From positions 1 through 64,000 of the forward strand of contig JAHEEC010000002.1 in the NCBI GenBank assembly GCA_024640885.1: DNA of 64,000 bases, written 5' to 3'. The stretch comes from Bacteroidota bacterium (GTDB lineage: Bacteria > Bacteroidota > Bacteroidia > Bacteroidales > GCA-2748055). How positions within the stretch are numbered: position 1 is the first letter of the stretch; each line of letters begins with the position of its first letter. The position numbers were made by a program, and so were the translations under genes. Positions 8,646 to 17,268 of this stretch are shown here, piece after piece. Below the pieces are notes generated by a model that saw nothing but the letters and a program-made list of their open reading frames with translations, ran no database searches and was not told the DNA's origin.

Positions 8646-9413
8646 TTATCTGACTTCGGCGCGAAGCGCGTTGTAAAAAAGTTTGGACCCGGTATTCATA
8701 TTCGGTTTGAGTACCTGCCAGTTTTTATCCTTGAGAAATTTGACCAGTTCACTCTCCTTGTCATTCAGATCGCCGTAGATCCTTGCCTGAGTTGGACATA
8801 TCTCCATGCAGGCCGGGGCAAGGCCCTCTTTGATCCTGTGGTAACAGAGTGTACATTTATCAGCGGTCCTCTTTTCCGGATGGAGGTACCGGCAGCCATA
8901 GGGACAGGCCTGGACACAATAGGAGCATCCGATGCAGTAAGTCTCATCCACCAGTGCTACGCCATCCGGACTTTCAAAGGTAGCTCCCACCGGGCAGACC
9001 TGAGTGCAGGGTGATTTTGCACAATGGTTGCACATCTTGGGCACAAAAAAGGTCTTGAAGATATCCTCGTCGTCCACCGACTGTTTCAGGCCGTCTATGC
9101 CCCCGTTTGGAGATTCCACTTTGATGGTTCCGTCATTGAGGACCGTATACTGTTCCACCCAGGTTCGGAAGTAAAATGGTTCCTGTGGTACATTGTTCTC
9201 CACCTTGCACGCTTTGGCACACATTCCGCAGCCAATGCACTTGCTGATATCGATCCCTACGCCCCACCAGGGTCCGCCATCTTTCGGGGGATCTGTAGCA
9301 AAAACAAGGATATTAATAGGTTCTATTAAGGAAGAGATAGCCAGGGTTCCAGCCGCAGCTACCGATTTTCTGATGAAATTCCTCCGTGATGATGTTACTC
9401 TATTCCCGCCCAT
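8646..9413 (-). CDS. nrfC: Tat-exported four-cluster [4Fe-4S] electron transfer protein (NrfC/DmsB type)
   Basis: 255 residues. The N-terminus has a twin-arginine motif (SRRNFIRK) followed by a hydrophobic stretch, so it should be exported folded. Four cysteine groups follow, as in NrfC, DmsB and PsrB: CIGCGMCAKACK, CNHCAKSPCTQVCP, CIGCSYCVQACP, and CTLCYHR ... CMEICP. This subunit would shuttle electrons between the NrfD-like subunit and a partner, here most likely the tetraheme cytochrome encoded just upstream, whose 3' end overlaps this start by 19 bp. Family-level symbol. Confidence 0.88.
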   Translation of the reverse strand: MGGNRVTSSRRNFIRKSVAAAGTLAISSLIEPINILVFATDPPKDGGPWWGVGIDISKCIGCGMCAKACKVENNVPQEPFYFRTWVEQYTVLNDGTIKVESPNGGIDGLKQSVDDEDIFKTFFVPKMCNHCAKSPCTQVCPVGATFESPDGVALVDETYCIGCSYCVQACPYGCRYLHPEKRTADKCTLCYHRIKEGLAPACMEICPTQARIYGDLNDKESELVKFLKDKNWQVLKPNMNTGSKLFYNALRAEVR

Positions 9414-9850
9414 ACCTCGTGTGGATTATGACAATCAATGCAATCGTTGGTTTCTATATTATGTTCGCTAAGGTCAATCTGGGTGATCACATCCGCAGGT
9501 CTTGCAGCATTGATCTCGTGGCATTTTCCGCAGAAATCGCGGGTACCCTGCTTTAAGATATTCTCTGGAGTTGGATCGTTTACATGCGCTAAACCCGGTC
9601 CGTGGCATATTACACAGGATAGACCAGCATGGACATCATTTTCAATGATCGCCTGTATATCATCATGGCAATCGACGCACATCGATTTGCTGGCATGCAC
9701 CAACTCTTTTGAACTGATGTCAATGAGTGCATTCCCCCGATAATGCCCGTACTCCCCGAAAGTATCAGGAACCAGGAAATGGCGGATTAGCAGGAAAAGT
9801 CCTATAAAGACTATGAAAATGGGGATGAGTCTCTTTAATTGTGGAGGCAT
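9395..9850 (-). CDS. Small membrane-anchored tetraheme cytochrome c
   Basis: 151 residues with one N-terminal transmembrane helix (about residues 8-26) and four CXXCH motifs (CVDCH, CVICH, CGKCH, CIDCH). The anchor and heme count recall NapC/NirT- or NrfH-like quinol-linked cytochromes and the QrcA-type subunit, though I cannot place it in one of them. It is the first gene of the minus-strand redox cluster and overlaps the FeS gene by 19 bp, so it is probably the heme subunit of that complex. A 141-bp AT-rich region separates it from the divergent MerR gene and should hold both promoters; no clear Bacteroidota promoter could be fixed there. Confidence 0.88.
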   Translation of the reverse strand: MPPQLKRLIPIFIVFIGLFLLIRHFLVPDTFGEYGHYRGNALIDISSKELVHASKSMCVDCHDDIQAIIENDVHAGLSCVICHGPGLAHVNDPTPENILKQGTRDFCGKCHEINAARPADVITQIDLSEHNIETNDCIDCHNPHEVWAGIE

Positions 9851-9991
9851 GTTATCATCTGCATTAAATAATACATCTTAGAAAGTGAATAATGATACAG
9901 AAAAAATCGTAATTTCAATCCGTGGAACTTCATATTTGCTTCACAACCAGACTATTTAAAATAAAATCAAATAAACATAAGATATCAGTAC

Positions 9992-10441
9992 ATGGCGATT
10001 GAAAAGCAGCCGGTAGATCCAAACCTACCTGTATATACCCTGGGTATAGCCTCGCAACTTTCAGACATACCCGCCCACTCCATCCGGCAATACATTGATA
10101 AAGGGTTGTTGATCCCCTATAAGCTCGATTCCAGCAGGCACCTTTTTTCGGCAAATGATATCCAGAGGCTGAGGCACATCCATATGCTCATCCAGGAAAA
10201 AGGCCTGAATTTTGCGGGGATCAAGGCCCTGATGGCCATGATCCCGTGTTGGGAAATCCGGCCCTGCGGTAAAAGTGACAGGGAGAATTGTAATGCCTAT
10301 GCCTCGGATTCTATCCCTTGCTGGGAAGCCTCAGAAAAGGGAAGGAAATGCAAGAATGAGAACTGCAGGGACTGTGATGTCTACAAGGTCCTGAGCGAGG
10401 GATCTGATTTTAAGGAGGTGATCAGGGGACTCTGCGGGTGA
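9992..10441 (+). CDS. MerR-family regulator with C-terminal two-CW cysteine domain
   Basis: 149 residues. An N-terminal winged helix-turn-helix of MerR type covers about 15-80 (YTLGIASQLSDIPAHSIRQY, then a DNA-recognition wing around LDSSRHLFSANDIQRL). The C-terminal 65 residues carry cysteines in two CW units: CWEIRPC...NCNAY and CWEASEKGRKC...NCRDCDVYK. This matches the two-CW pattern known from small bacterial sensory proteins. The cysteines suggest a metal, FeS or redox sensor joined to a DNA-binding domain. It is transcribed away from the redox cluster and is its likely regulator (inference). Its TGA directly abuts the stop of the convergent TPR gene. Confidence 0.82.
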   Translation: MAIEKQPVDPNLPVYTLGIASQLSDIPAHSIRQYIDKGLLIPYKLDSSRHLFSANDIQRLRHIHMLIQEKGLNFAGIKALMAMIPCWEIRPCGKSDRENCNAYASDSIPCWEASEKGRKCKNENCRDCDVYKVLSEGSDFKEVIRGLCG

Positions 10442-11407
10442 TTATTCTTCAAGGCTTGCGATGGCATCTTCCACCATCCGGATGTGATTATCCAGTTCGA
10501 AACTGTATTGCTGGTATAGTTCCCGTGCATTGTAAAGGTTAAATATGGCATCCTGGTAGTTGCCCATCATAAAGAAACCATACCCCTGCTGGTGAATATA
10601 GATGGCATTGCCGGGGTCGGCTTCAATGGCCTTTTCAATGAGTTGCATCCCCTCGTCAATTTTAAGGGCATTCTGAATTAGGACCCATGCCAGGGCTCCC
10701 AGTTTCTCCACATTCTCCTGATCGTATTGTAGGGCAATCCGGAAATACTCTTCAGCTTTAAGGTAGTCTGTATTAAGGTAGAGGCGGCCCAGGTAATAGG
10801 CGATGTCCGATTCATTCAGACCCTGTGATCTCAGGATCAGGACAAGTTTATCCTGGTAGTATGCAGCCTCATTATACCGCACCCTGGAATGAGCGCAGAT
10901 GATGTAGCGCCCGATGATCCCCGGATGATCGGGCGAACTACTGGCGGAAAAGTCAAGGATCTCGTTCTCCAGCTGGTGCTTGTTTGTTTTATGATAGCAG
11001 AAGCTAAGGCTGATATAGATCTGAAGAAGGGATGAATTGTCGTTGGAGGGATAAAGTCCCAACCCGTAGTTTATTGCATTGATGGCCTTATCGTACTCGT
11101 GGATCTTAATGTATTCCATCCCCAGGTTGAACCAGTGGTTTGAAAGGGCGGAATCCAGTCTAAGGATCTCCTCGATGATGGAGATTAGCTCGAAAGGGGT
11201 GCTGTTGTCATTGACCCCGTTCAGGTACTTCAGGTTTAACGCAAAGAGCATGGAATCCCTTTGCTGGGCCAAGACAGAATCAGCAACAGGCTCATCCATG
11301 ACCCACCCTATATCCCTTGCCTCCAGGGTAAATGGAATGGTCAAATGAAGAACGATGGCCATAAAAATAATGGTCATTGCGTCCTGTGAAAATTTAAATC
11401 GGCTCAT
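10442..11407 (-). CDS. Secreted TPR-repeat protein
   Basis: 321 residues from ATG at 11407; the track start is an upstream TTG. The hydrophobic N-terminus (AMTIIFMAIVLHLTIPFTLEA) looks like a signal peptide. The rest is helical with several recognisable tetratricopeptide units, for example SNHWFNLGMEYIKIHEYDKA, AYYLGRLYLNTDYLKAEEYF and IYIHQQGYGFFMMGNYQDA. No enzymatic motif is visible. TPR proteins are protein-protein scaffolds; the partner is unknown. The gene converges on the MerR gene, and its stop is adjacent to that gene's stop. ATG at 11377 is an alternative start directly before the hydrophobic stretch. Confidence 0.75.
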   Translation of the reverse strand: MSRFKFSQDAMTIIFMAIVLHLTIPFTLEARDIGWVMDEPVADSVLAQQRDSMLFALNLKYLNGVNDNSTPFELISIIEEILRLDSALSNHWFNLGMEYIKIHEYDKAINAINYGLGLYPSNDNSSLLQIYISLSFCYHKTNKHQLENEILDFSASSSPDHPGIIGRYIICAHSRVRYNEAAYYQDKLVLILRSQGLNESDIAYYLGRLYLNTDYLKAEEYFRIALQYDQENVEKLGALAWVLIQNALKIDEGMQLIEKAIEADPGNAIYIHQQGYGFFMMGNYQDAIFNLYNARELYQQYSFELDNHIRMVEDAIASLEE

Positions 11408-11466
11408 GCAGCTGGCTTTCAAGTGCTCTTCTGCAAGTTACGAACTGAACAGGTGCAAGTCAATGC

Positions 11467-14337
11467 TTATTCCCTATAAGATTCCATGGGTTCACACGAA
11501 CATACCAGGTTCCTGTCACCGAAACCGTCATTGATACGGCTCACCGGGGGCCAGAACTTGTTCTCCCTCACCCAGGGAAGCGGAAATGCTGCTTTGCTCC
11601 TTGAATATTTGTGATCCCAGGGTTCGGACAAAAGGACCTCCGCGGTGTGCGGAGCGTTCCTGAGCACGCTTTCCGGAGCCTCCAGCTTGCCCTCAGCGAT
11701 CTCCATGATATCCTTATAAATATCGATCATGGCTTGAATGAAACGGTCCAGTTCAGCTTTGGATTCACTTTCGGTGGGTTCCATCATGAGCGTGCCATGT
11801 ACGGGAAAGGATACGGTGGGTGCATGAAAGCCATAATCCATCAGCCGTTTGGCAATGTCCGCTTCGGTAATTTCTGCCATGGCTTTGAACTTCCTGCAAT
11901 CGATGATCATCTCGTGTGCCACTAATCCATTGGAACCAGCGTAAAGGACATCATAGAAATCCTTCAGTGAAGCAGCCACGTAGTTGGCGTTCAGGATGGC
12001 AATGCGGGTCGATTCGGTGAGCCCTTCACCGCCCAGCAACTGGATATAGGCATGAGAGATGGGCAGAACTCCGGCACTTCCATAGGGGGCCGCAGATACG
12101 CTGCTGATCCCTTTGATGCCACCGGTCTCTACCACTGGATGGGTGGGCAGGTATTCCACCAGGTGGTTGGCCACACCGATGGGACCCACACCCGGGCCAC
12201 CGCCACCGTGAGGAATGGCAAAGGTTTTATGGAGGTTGAGGTGGCATACATCTGCCCCGATGCGGGCCGGACTCGTGAGCCCGACCTGGGCGTTCATATT
12301 GGCACCGTCCATGTACACGAGCCCGCCGCTGGCATGCACTATATCGATGATCTCCCTGATGTTCTCTTCAAAAACTCCATGGGTGGAGGGATAGGTGATC
12401 ATAATCGAGGAGAGCACCCTGCCAAATTCCCCGGCAAGCTCTTTCAAGTGGTCGGTCTCGATGTTTCCCTGCCCATCGCACCGCACCACCTTCACTTCCA
12501 ATCCTGCCATTACTGCGCTGGCAGGATTGGTGCCATGGGCAGAAGCAGGGATCAACACCACATTGCGCTGTGATTCGCCCCTGTCCCGGTGATAAGCCTG
12601 GATCACCATCAGTCCGGTATATTCCCCCGCTGCTCCCGAGTTGGGTTGAAAGGAGATGGTTTCAAAACCTGTGATCTCCTTAAGGGCATGCTCCAGTTCA
12701 TTGATCAGCTGGTGGTAACCTTCGGTCTGGTTTATCGGGACAAACGGATGGATTGATGCGAATTCGGGCCAGCTTACCGGCATCAGCTGGGAGGCTGCAT
12801 TCAGTTTCATTGTACAGGATCCCAGGGAAATCATCGATTGGGTGAGTGATATGTCCCGCCGTTCCAGCTTCCTGATGTAGCGCATCATTTCAGTTTCCGA
12901 CTGGTATCTTTTGAAAGTCTCCTGGTGAAGGATGGCGGATTTCCGTGCAAAACGCTTGTCAAATGCAATTGAGTCTTCAATGATCTCATGAAAATGGATC
13001 CCTTTTTTCACTGCCAGGGAAAAGATCTCCAGGATCTCATTCAGTTGCTCCACCCCGGTTGTTTCGTCGGTGGTGAACTGCACGGTGGAGTTACCCGGGT
13101 AGTGGAAGTTGATCTCCTTCTCTTCGGCAAGTGTTTTCAGCGATCCGCTTGAAATACCCCCGGGTAATTCAACCAGGAGTGTATCGAAGAAATCATGGTG
13201 AACCACATGATAACCCAGCTCACGAAGCCGGGATGACAGGTAGGCTGCACCTGAATGGATATTGGAGGCGATCCTTTTCAGACCCTCGGCACCGTGATAG
13301 GCTGCATACATGCCCGCCATGCTTGCTAGAAGGGCCTGCGCGGTGCAGATGTTTGAGGTGGCGCGTTCCCGTTTTATATGCTGTTCCCTGGTTTGAAGGG
13401 CCATCCTGAGGGCGGGTTTTTCATTTACATCAATAGAGATGCCGATAATCCTTCCCGGGATATGTCTTTTATAGCTCTCCCTGGTGGCAAAATATGCGGC
13501 ATGGGGCCCCCCGAAGAACAGCGGTATTCCGAATCGTTGCGTGGATCCAACCACCACGTCGGCACCCCATTCACCCGGGGGATTGATCAATACCAGGCTC
13601 ATGAGGTCAGCTGCCACAGCCACTGCGATCTCCTTTTCGTGTGCCAATCGGGTGAAGGAGCTGTAATCCCTGAGAGCCCCGTCACCGGCAGGGTACTGGA
13701 TAAGGCACCCGAACATATTTTGTTCAAGGGAGACCGACTCATAAGCGCCAAAAACAAGTTCGATGCCCAGGGGTTCGGCCCTGGTAACCATCACTGCCCT
13801 GGTCTGTGGAAAAATGTTCTCGTCCACAAAAAATTTGCACCGTTCTTCCCTGACCGCTTCCCTGGAGCGGGCGTTGAAGAGCATGATCATGGCCTCTGCG
13901 GCAGCAGTGGCCTCGTCAAGGAGTGATGCGTTGGCAATCTCCATCCCGGTGAGCTCCATGACCATGGTCTGGAAATTAAGAAGCGCTTCAAGCCTCCCCT
14001 GGGAGATCTCAGCCTGGTAAGGGGTATAGGAGGTATACCAGTTGGGATTTTCCAGGATGTTTCGCTGGATCACAGCGGGCAGGATGGTGTTGTAGTAGCC
14101 AAGTCCGATGTATGACTTATACAGCTTGTTCCTGGCTGCGATCCCACGCATCCTTTTCATATAGGTGTGCTCGTCAACTCCCTGGGGAAGGTTGAGGGGC
14201 TCATGCTGGAAGATGGATGAAGGAATGGTCCTGGCAACAAGCTCTTCCAACGATCCGGCCCCGATTTTCTCAAGCATCTCGTTTATCTCAGGTTGCCTGG
14301 GCCCCAAATGACGTTGGCTAAAAAGATCAGATTTCAT
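11467..14337 (-). CDS. gcvP: Glycine dehydrogenase (decarboxylating), P-protein
   Basis: 956 residues, the usual length of the single-chain P-protein. It decarboxylates glycine with pyridoxal phosphate and passes the aminomethyl group to lipoyl-H protein in the glycine cleavage system. Recognisable landmarks are the N-terminal SQRHLGPRQPEINEML, the second-half start SLGSCTMKLNAASQLMPV, and the PLP-lysine loop LHKTFAIPHGGGGPG. No gcvT or gcvH is adjacent, so the other components are elsewhere. A TATCTTTG -7 box lies 48 bp upstream. No glycine riboswitch could be recognised in the 92 bp before the next gene. Confidence 0.97.
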   Translation of the reverse strand: MKSDLFSQRHLGPRQPEINEMLEKIGAGSLEELVARTIPSSIFQHEPLNLPQGVDEHTYMKRMRGIAARNKLYKSYIGLGYYNTILPAVIQRNILENPNWYTSYTPYQAEISQGRLEALLNFQTMVMELTGMEIANASLLDEATAAAEAMIMLFNARSREAVREERCKFFVDENIFPQTRAVMVTRAEPLGIELVFGAYESVSLEQNMFGCLIQYPAGDGALRDYSSFTRLAHEKEIAVAVAADLMSLVLINPPGEWGADVVVGSTQRFGIPLFFGGPHAAYFATRESYKRHIPGRIIGISIDVNEKPALRMALQTREQHIKRERATSNICTAQALLASMAGMYAAYHGAEGLKRIASNIHSGAAYLSSRLRELGYHVVHHDFFDTLLVELPGGISSGSLKTLAEEKEINFHYPGNSTVQFTTDETTGVEQLNEILEIFSLAVKKGIHFHEIIEDSIAFDKRFARKSAILHQETFKRYQSETEMMRYIRKLERRDISLTQSMISLGSCTMKLNAASQLMPVSWPEFASIHPFVPINQTEGYHQLINELEHALKEITGFETISFQPNSGAAGEYTGLMVIQAYHRDRGESQRNVVLIPASAHGTNPASAVMAGLEVKVVRCDGQGNIETDHLKELAGEFGRVLSSIMITYPSTHGVFEENIREIIDIVHASGGLVYMDGANMNAQVGLTSPARIGADVCHLNLHKTFAIPHGGGGPGVGPIGVANHLVEYLPTHPVVETGGIKGISSVSAAPYGSAGVLPISHAYIQLLGGEGLTESTRIAILNANYVAASLKDFYDVLYAGSNGLVAHEMIIDCRKFKAMAEITEADIAKRLMDYGFHAPTVSFPVHGTLMMEPTESESKAELDRFIQAMIDIYKDIMEIAEGKLEAPESVLRNAPHTAEVLLSEPWDHKYSRSKAAFPLPWVRENKFWPPVSRINDGFGDRNLVCSCEPMESYRE

Positions 14338-14384
14338 TGTCTAATAACAGATAAGGTATGCGGATTTATTTTTTTCTGAAAGCC

Positions 14385-14392
14385 CAAAGATA
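14385..14392 (-). promoter_or_regulatory. -7 box (TATCTTTG) for gcvP
   Basis: Exact TAnnTTTG on the minus strand, 48 bp before the gcvP ATG. No good -33 TTTG at the expected spacing. Confidence 0.35.
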
Positions 14393-14429
14393 TGGAAAGC
14401 CTTGGTGAAATTTCATGTTGAAGGTCATC

Positions 14430-15077
14430 TTATTGATCCATGGAAATGAAAGGATTCTCAGTGGTCTCTTCAAGCACGGATGAAGAAGCACCATGTCCGG
14501 GGTATACAATGGTCCCGGCCGGTAGGGTCAGGAGCCTTGATTTGATGGATCGAATTAACTGGTCATAGTCACCTCCGGGGAGGTCGGTGCGTCCGATGCT
14601 TCGCCGGAACAATGCATCCCCTGTGATTACAAACCCTCCTTCTGCAGAGTAATACGCCAGACTGCCCGGGGAATGACCCGGAACATGGATCGAGAGCAGG
14701 GATTGATTTCCGATGGGAACGGAATCGTTGTCTTCCAGGGTCTCATCGATACCTTCGAGAGGTTCTACACTCAATCCGAACACATCACCCATAAGCGGGG
14801 CATTGGCGGCCAGGTTGGAATCAGCCATATGGGCCCTGAAAGGGCAGTCATATTTCTGTCGCATGTGCCTTACCCCCAGCACGTGATCGATATGGCAGTG
14901 GGTGTTGATCTGCCCCGCCACCTTGAAACCCTTTTCCCTGATATGTGCATCGAAATCAGCAACCTCCCGGGGGGAATAAAAAGCGGGATCCACCACCAGG
15001 CAGTTCCCGGATTCATCCCGGACCAGGTAGGTATTTACCTGGAAGGCATTATAAACCAGTGATTCAACGTATAACAT
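14430..15077 (-). CDS. MBL-fold metallo-hydrolase (glyoxalase II-like)
   Basis: 215 residues of the metallo-beta-lactamase fold. The metal site is visible as NTHCHIDHVLG (HxHxDH), with later histidines in VPGHSPGSLAYY and YPGHGASS and an aspartate in ITGDALFRRSIGRTDLPGGD. This pattern fits the hydroxyacylglutathione-hydrolase-like group that acts on thioesters, but the substrate cannot be told from sequence. Its start is one base downstream of the pcm stop, so the two are very probably cotranscribed. Short for a true GloB, lacking its extra C-terminal domain. Confidence 0.85.
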   Translation of the reverse strand: MLYVESLVYNAFQVNTYLVRDESGNCLVVDPAFYSPREVADFDAHIREKGFKVAGQINTHCHIDHVLGVRHMRQKYDCPFRAHMADSNLAANAPLMGDVFGLSVEPLEGIDETLEDNDSVPIGNQSLLSIHVPGHSPGSLAYYSAEGGFVITGDALFRRSIGRTDLPGGDYDQLIRSIKSRLLTLPAGTIVYPGHGASSSVLEETTENPFISMDQ

Positions 15078-15078
15078 A

Positions 15079-15729
15079 CTAGCTGTTTTTACCCCTCAGA
15101 AGGGGAACGAATGAAAAATGGCCATGCTCACTCCGCATGAAATCATCCTCGGATTCCCGGATAACCCGGATCATCTTCTGCCCGAAACGATCCCCTTCAG
15201 GAATTACCAGTATCCCACCCACCGACAACTGATCCAGCAGGCGCTGGGGGATCTCCGGGGCTGCTGCGGTGACAAGGATCCGGTCAAAGGGGGCGTAAGC
15301 AGGCAATCCCTCGTAACCGTCACCGTAAAAATAGATCGGCTTATAGTTAAGAGGAGCCAGGGTTTTCTGTGCTTCAAGAAAGAGCTGGCGTTGCCTTTCT
15401 ATTGTGTAGACCCGTGCACCCAGTTCCAGGAGTACCGCGGTCTGATAGCCCGACCCGGTCCCTACCTCAAGCACTTTAAGATGACTTTTCACATCCAGCA
15501 GTTCAGTCTGAAATGCCACGGTATAAGGTTGCGATATGGTCTGGCCGGCGGAGATTGGGAAGGCCTTGTCGGTATAGGAGAAGTTTACGAAGCTGCTATC
15601 CATGAACAGGTGCCTGGGTACACGTCCCATGGCTTCAAGCACATTCTCATTTTTGATCCCTTTGGAGCGGATATCTTCTATCAGCTTATTTCTTAATCCT
15701 TTATGTCGATAACTATCCAAATCCCCCAA
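15079..15729 (-). CDS. pcm: Protein-L-isoaspartate O-methyltransferase
   Basis: 216 residues; repairs isoaspartyl damage in proteins using S-adenosylmethionine. Visible motifs are AGQTISQPYTVAFQTELL, the SAM site VLEVGTGSGYQTAVL, and VTAAAPEIPQRLLDQL. There is no ATG in the N-terminal region: an in-frame TAA directly precedes TTG at 15729, and the first internal ATG falls inside conserved sequence. Translation must therefore begin at a non-ATG codon, TTG at 15729 or TTG at 15720. Followed after one base by the MBL-fold gene. Confidence 0.92.
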   Translation of the reverse strand: MGDLDSYRHKGLRNKLIEDIRSKGIKNENVLEAMGRVPRHLFMDSSFVNFSYTDKAFPISAGQTISQPYTVAFQTELLDVKSHLKVLEVGTGSGYQTAVLLELGARVYTIERQRQLFLEAQKTLAPLNYKPIYFYGDGYEGLPAYAPFDRILVTAAAPEIPQRLLDQLSVGGILVIPEGDRFGQKMIRVIRESEDDFMRSEHGHFSFVPLLRGKNS

Positions 15730-15778
15730 TTAAGTGGATAAATATAGTTTATATTCTTGAACATATATGGCCAATTTT

Positions 15779-15811
15779 TTTGTGTTTAATGCAATTATTT
15801 AACTGCCTTTG
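15779..15811 (+). promoter_or_regulatory. Bacteroidota-type promoter for the sugar transferase
   Basis: TTTG at 15779-15782, 21 bp, then TGCCTTTG at 15804-15811 (one mismatch to TAnnTTTG), 32 bp before the ATG at 15843. Confidence 0.4.
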
Positions 15812-15842
15812 GAGTTATAATGTGAAGAGGTCGACCTATTGA

Positions 15843-17261
15843 ATGAAGAACTACCGGAATCAACGAATTCTCTACATCGTCTTTGACTTCCTTGCTGCTT
15901 CTGTGGCCTGGATTCTGTTTTACCTTTTTCGCAAGGTTCAGATCGAACCCATGGTCTTTGGCATCAATATTCCCATTACCCTTGGTACGCGATTCTGGGC
16001 CGGAGTGATCGGACTTCCCTTTGTCTGGATCATGTTCTATTTTTTCACGGGTTTTTACAATGACGTCTTCCGCCGTTCAAGGCTGAATGATTTCGTTCGT
16101 ACATTTATGACCGCATTGCTTGGGGTTATTGTGATTTTCTTCCTTCTGATCCTGGACGATACCATTGTGGATTATACCAATTATTACAGCCTCTTTCTTA
16201 CCCTGTTCGTACTCCATTTTACCATGACGCTGATCCCGCGGATGGTCATCACCGGAATTACAGTCAGTCGGGTGCACCGGAGGCGGATCGGATTCAAAAC
16301 AGTAATGATCGGAAGCAACGAAAATGCGGTGGATGTTTACAAGGATATCCTGGACCAAAAGAAATCCAGTGGCAATGAGATCCTTGGTTTTATCAATGTC
16401 CGCATGAAGGAGCATTATCAGCTCCAGGATCATATTGCGCATCTTGGAGGTCATGAAAACATGGAGCAGATCCTCAGGGACCTGAGGGTGGAGGAGGTGA
16501 TCATTGCACTGGAACCCTACGAAAACAATGAGATCAGTGATATTGTGAACCGCCTCTCCCTGATGGATGTAAGGGTCAGTGCCATCCCAAGCATGACAGA
16601 TATTCTCACCGGTAAAGTAAGGAGCACCACAATCTTTGGGACGCCCCTGCTGGAGGTTACCCACGGCCTGATGCCCCCCTGGCAGCAGAATGTGAAACAA
16701 TTGCTGGACATCGTGCTGGCTTGTGCAGCCCTGATCCTTCTGATGCCCCTGAACCTGTTCCTGATCATCGGGGTAAAATTCTCCTCCCCGGGCCCCATCC
16801 TCTATAAACAGGAGAGGGTCGGGAGATTTGGGCGGCAGTTTAAAATCTACAAATTTCGTTCAATGTATCACAATGCGGAGGAAAACGGGCCTGAACTCTC
16901 TTCGAAACATGATCCCAGGGTCACCAGTTTCGGGCAGTTTATGCGCAAGCACCGACTGGATGAGATCCCCAATTTTCTGAACGTGCTCAAAGGTGATATG
17001 TCGCTGGTGGGACCCAGGCCCGAAAGGGAGTACTTCATAAAAAAGATTACCCAGGAAGCACCCCATTATATCCACCTCCATAAAGTGAAACCGGGCATTA
17101 CATCATGGGGACAGGTGAAGTACGGGTATGCTGAAAATGTCCAGGAGATGATCAAAAGGCTTCGGTACGATATCCTCTATATCGAAAATATGTCACTTTT
17201 CGTGGATCTGAAGATTCTCTTTTATACGGCCATTACCATTGTCAGGGGTAGGGGCGTCTGA
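15843..17261 (+). CDS. Polyprenyl-phosphate glycosyl-1-phosphate transferase (exopolysaccharide initiation)
   Basis: 472 residues. Four or five N-terminal transmembrane helices are followed by a nucleotide-binding-like domain with TVMIGSNENAVDVYKDIL, another helix near residue 285, and a C-terminal bacterial sugar transferase domain. Hallmarks of the catalytic domain are SSPGPILYKQERVG, FKIYKFRSM and KGDMSLVGPRPERE. Such enzymes load the first sugar phosphate onto undecaprenyl phosphate for capsule or exopolysaccharide synthesis. No other polysaccharide gene is adjacent, so it works with a locus elsewhere or modifies a general glycan. Confidence 0.93.
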   Translation: MKNYRNQRILYIVFDFLAASVAWILFYLFRKVQIEPMVFGINIPITLGTRFWAGVIGLPFVWIMFYFFTGFYNDVFRRSRLNDFVRTFMTALLGVIVIFFLLILDDTIVDYTNYYSLFLTLFVLHFTMTLIPRMVITGITVSRVHRRRIGFKTVMIGSNENAVDVYKDILDQKKSSGNEILGFINVRMKEHYQLQDHIAHLGGHENMEQILRDLRVEEVIIALEPYENNEISDIVNRLSLMDVRVSAIPSMTDILTGKVRSTTIFGTPLLEVTHGLMPPWQQNVKQLLDIVLACAALILLMPLNLFLIIGVKFSSPGPILYKQERVGRFGRQFKIYKFRSMYHNAEENGPELSSKHDPRVTSFGQFMRKHRLDEIPNFLNVLKGDMSLVGPRPEREYFIKKITQEAPHYIHLHKVKPGITSWGQVKYGYAENVQEMIKRLRYDILYIENMSLFVDLKILFYTAITIVRGRGV

Positions 17262-17268
17262 TCCGCTT

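Noticed and set aside
14338-14429. Glycine riboswitch before gcvP
   Set aside because: Only 92 bp without paired glycine-aptamer features that I can recognise.
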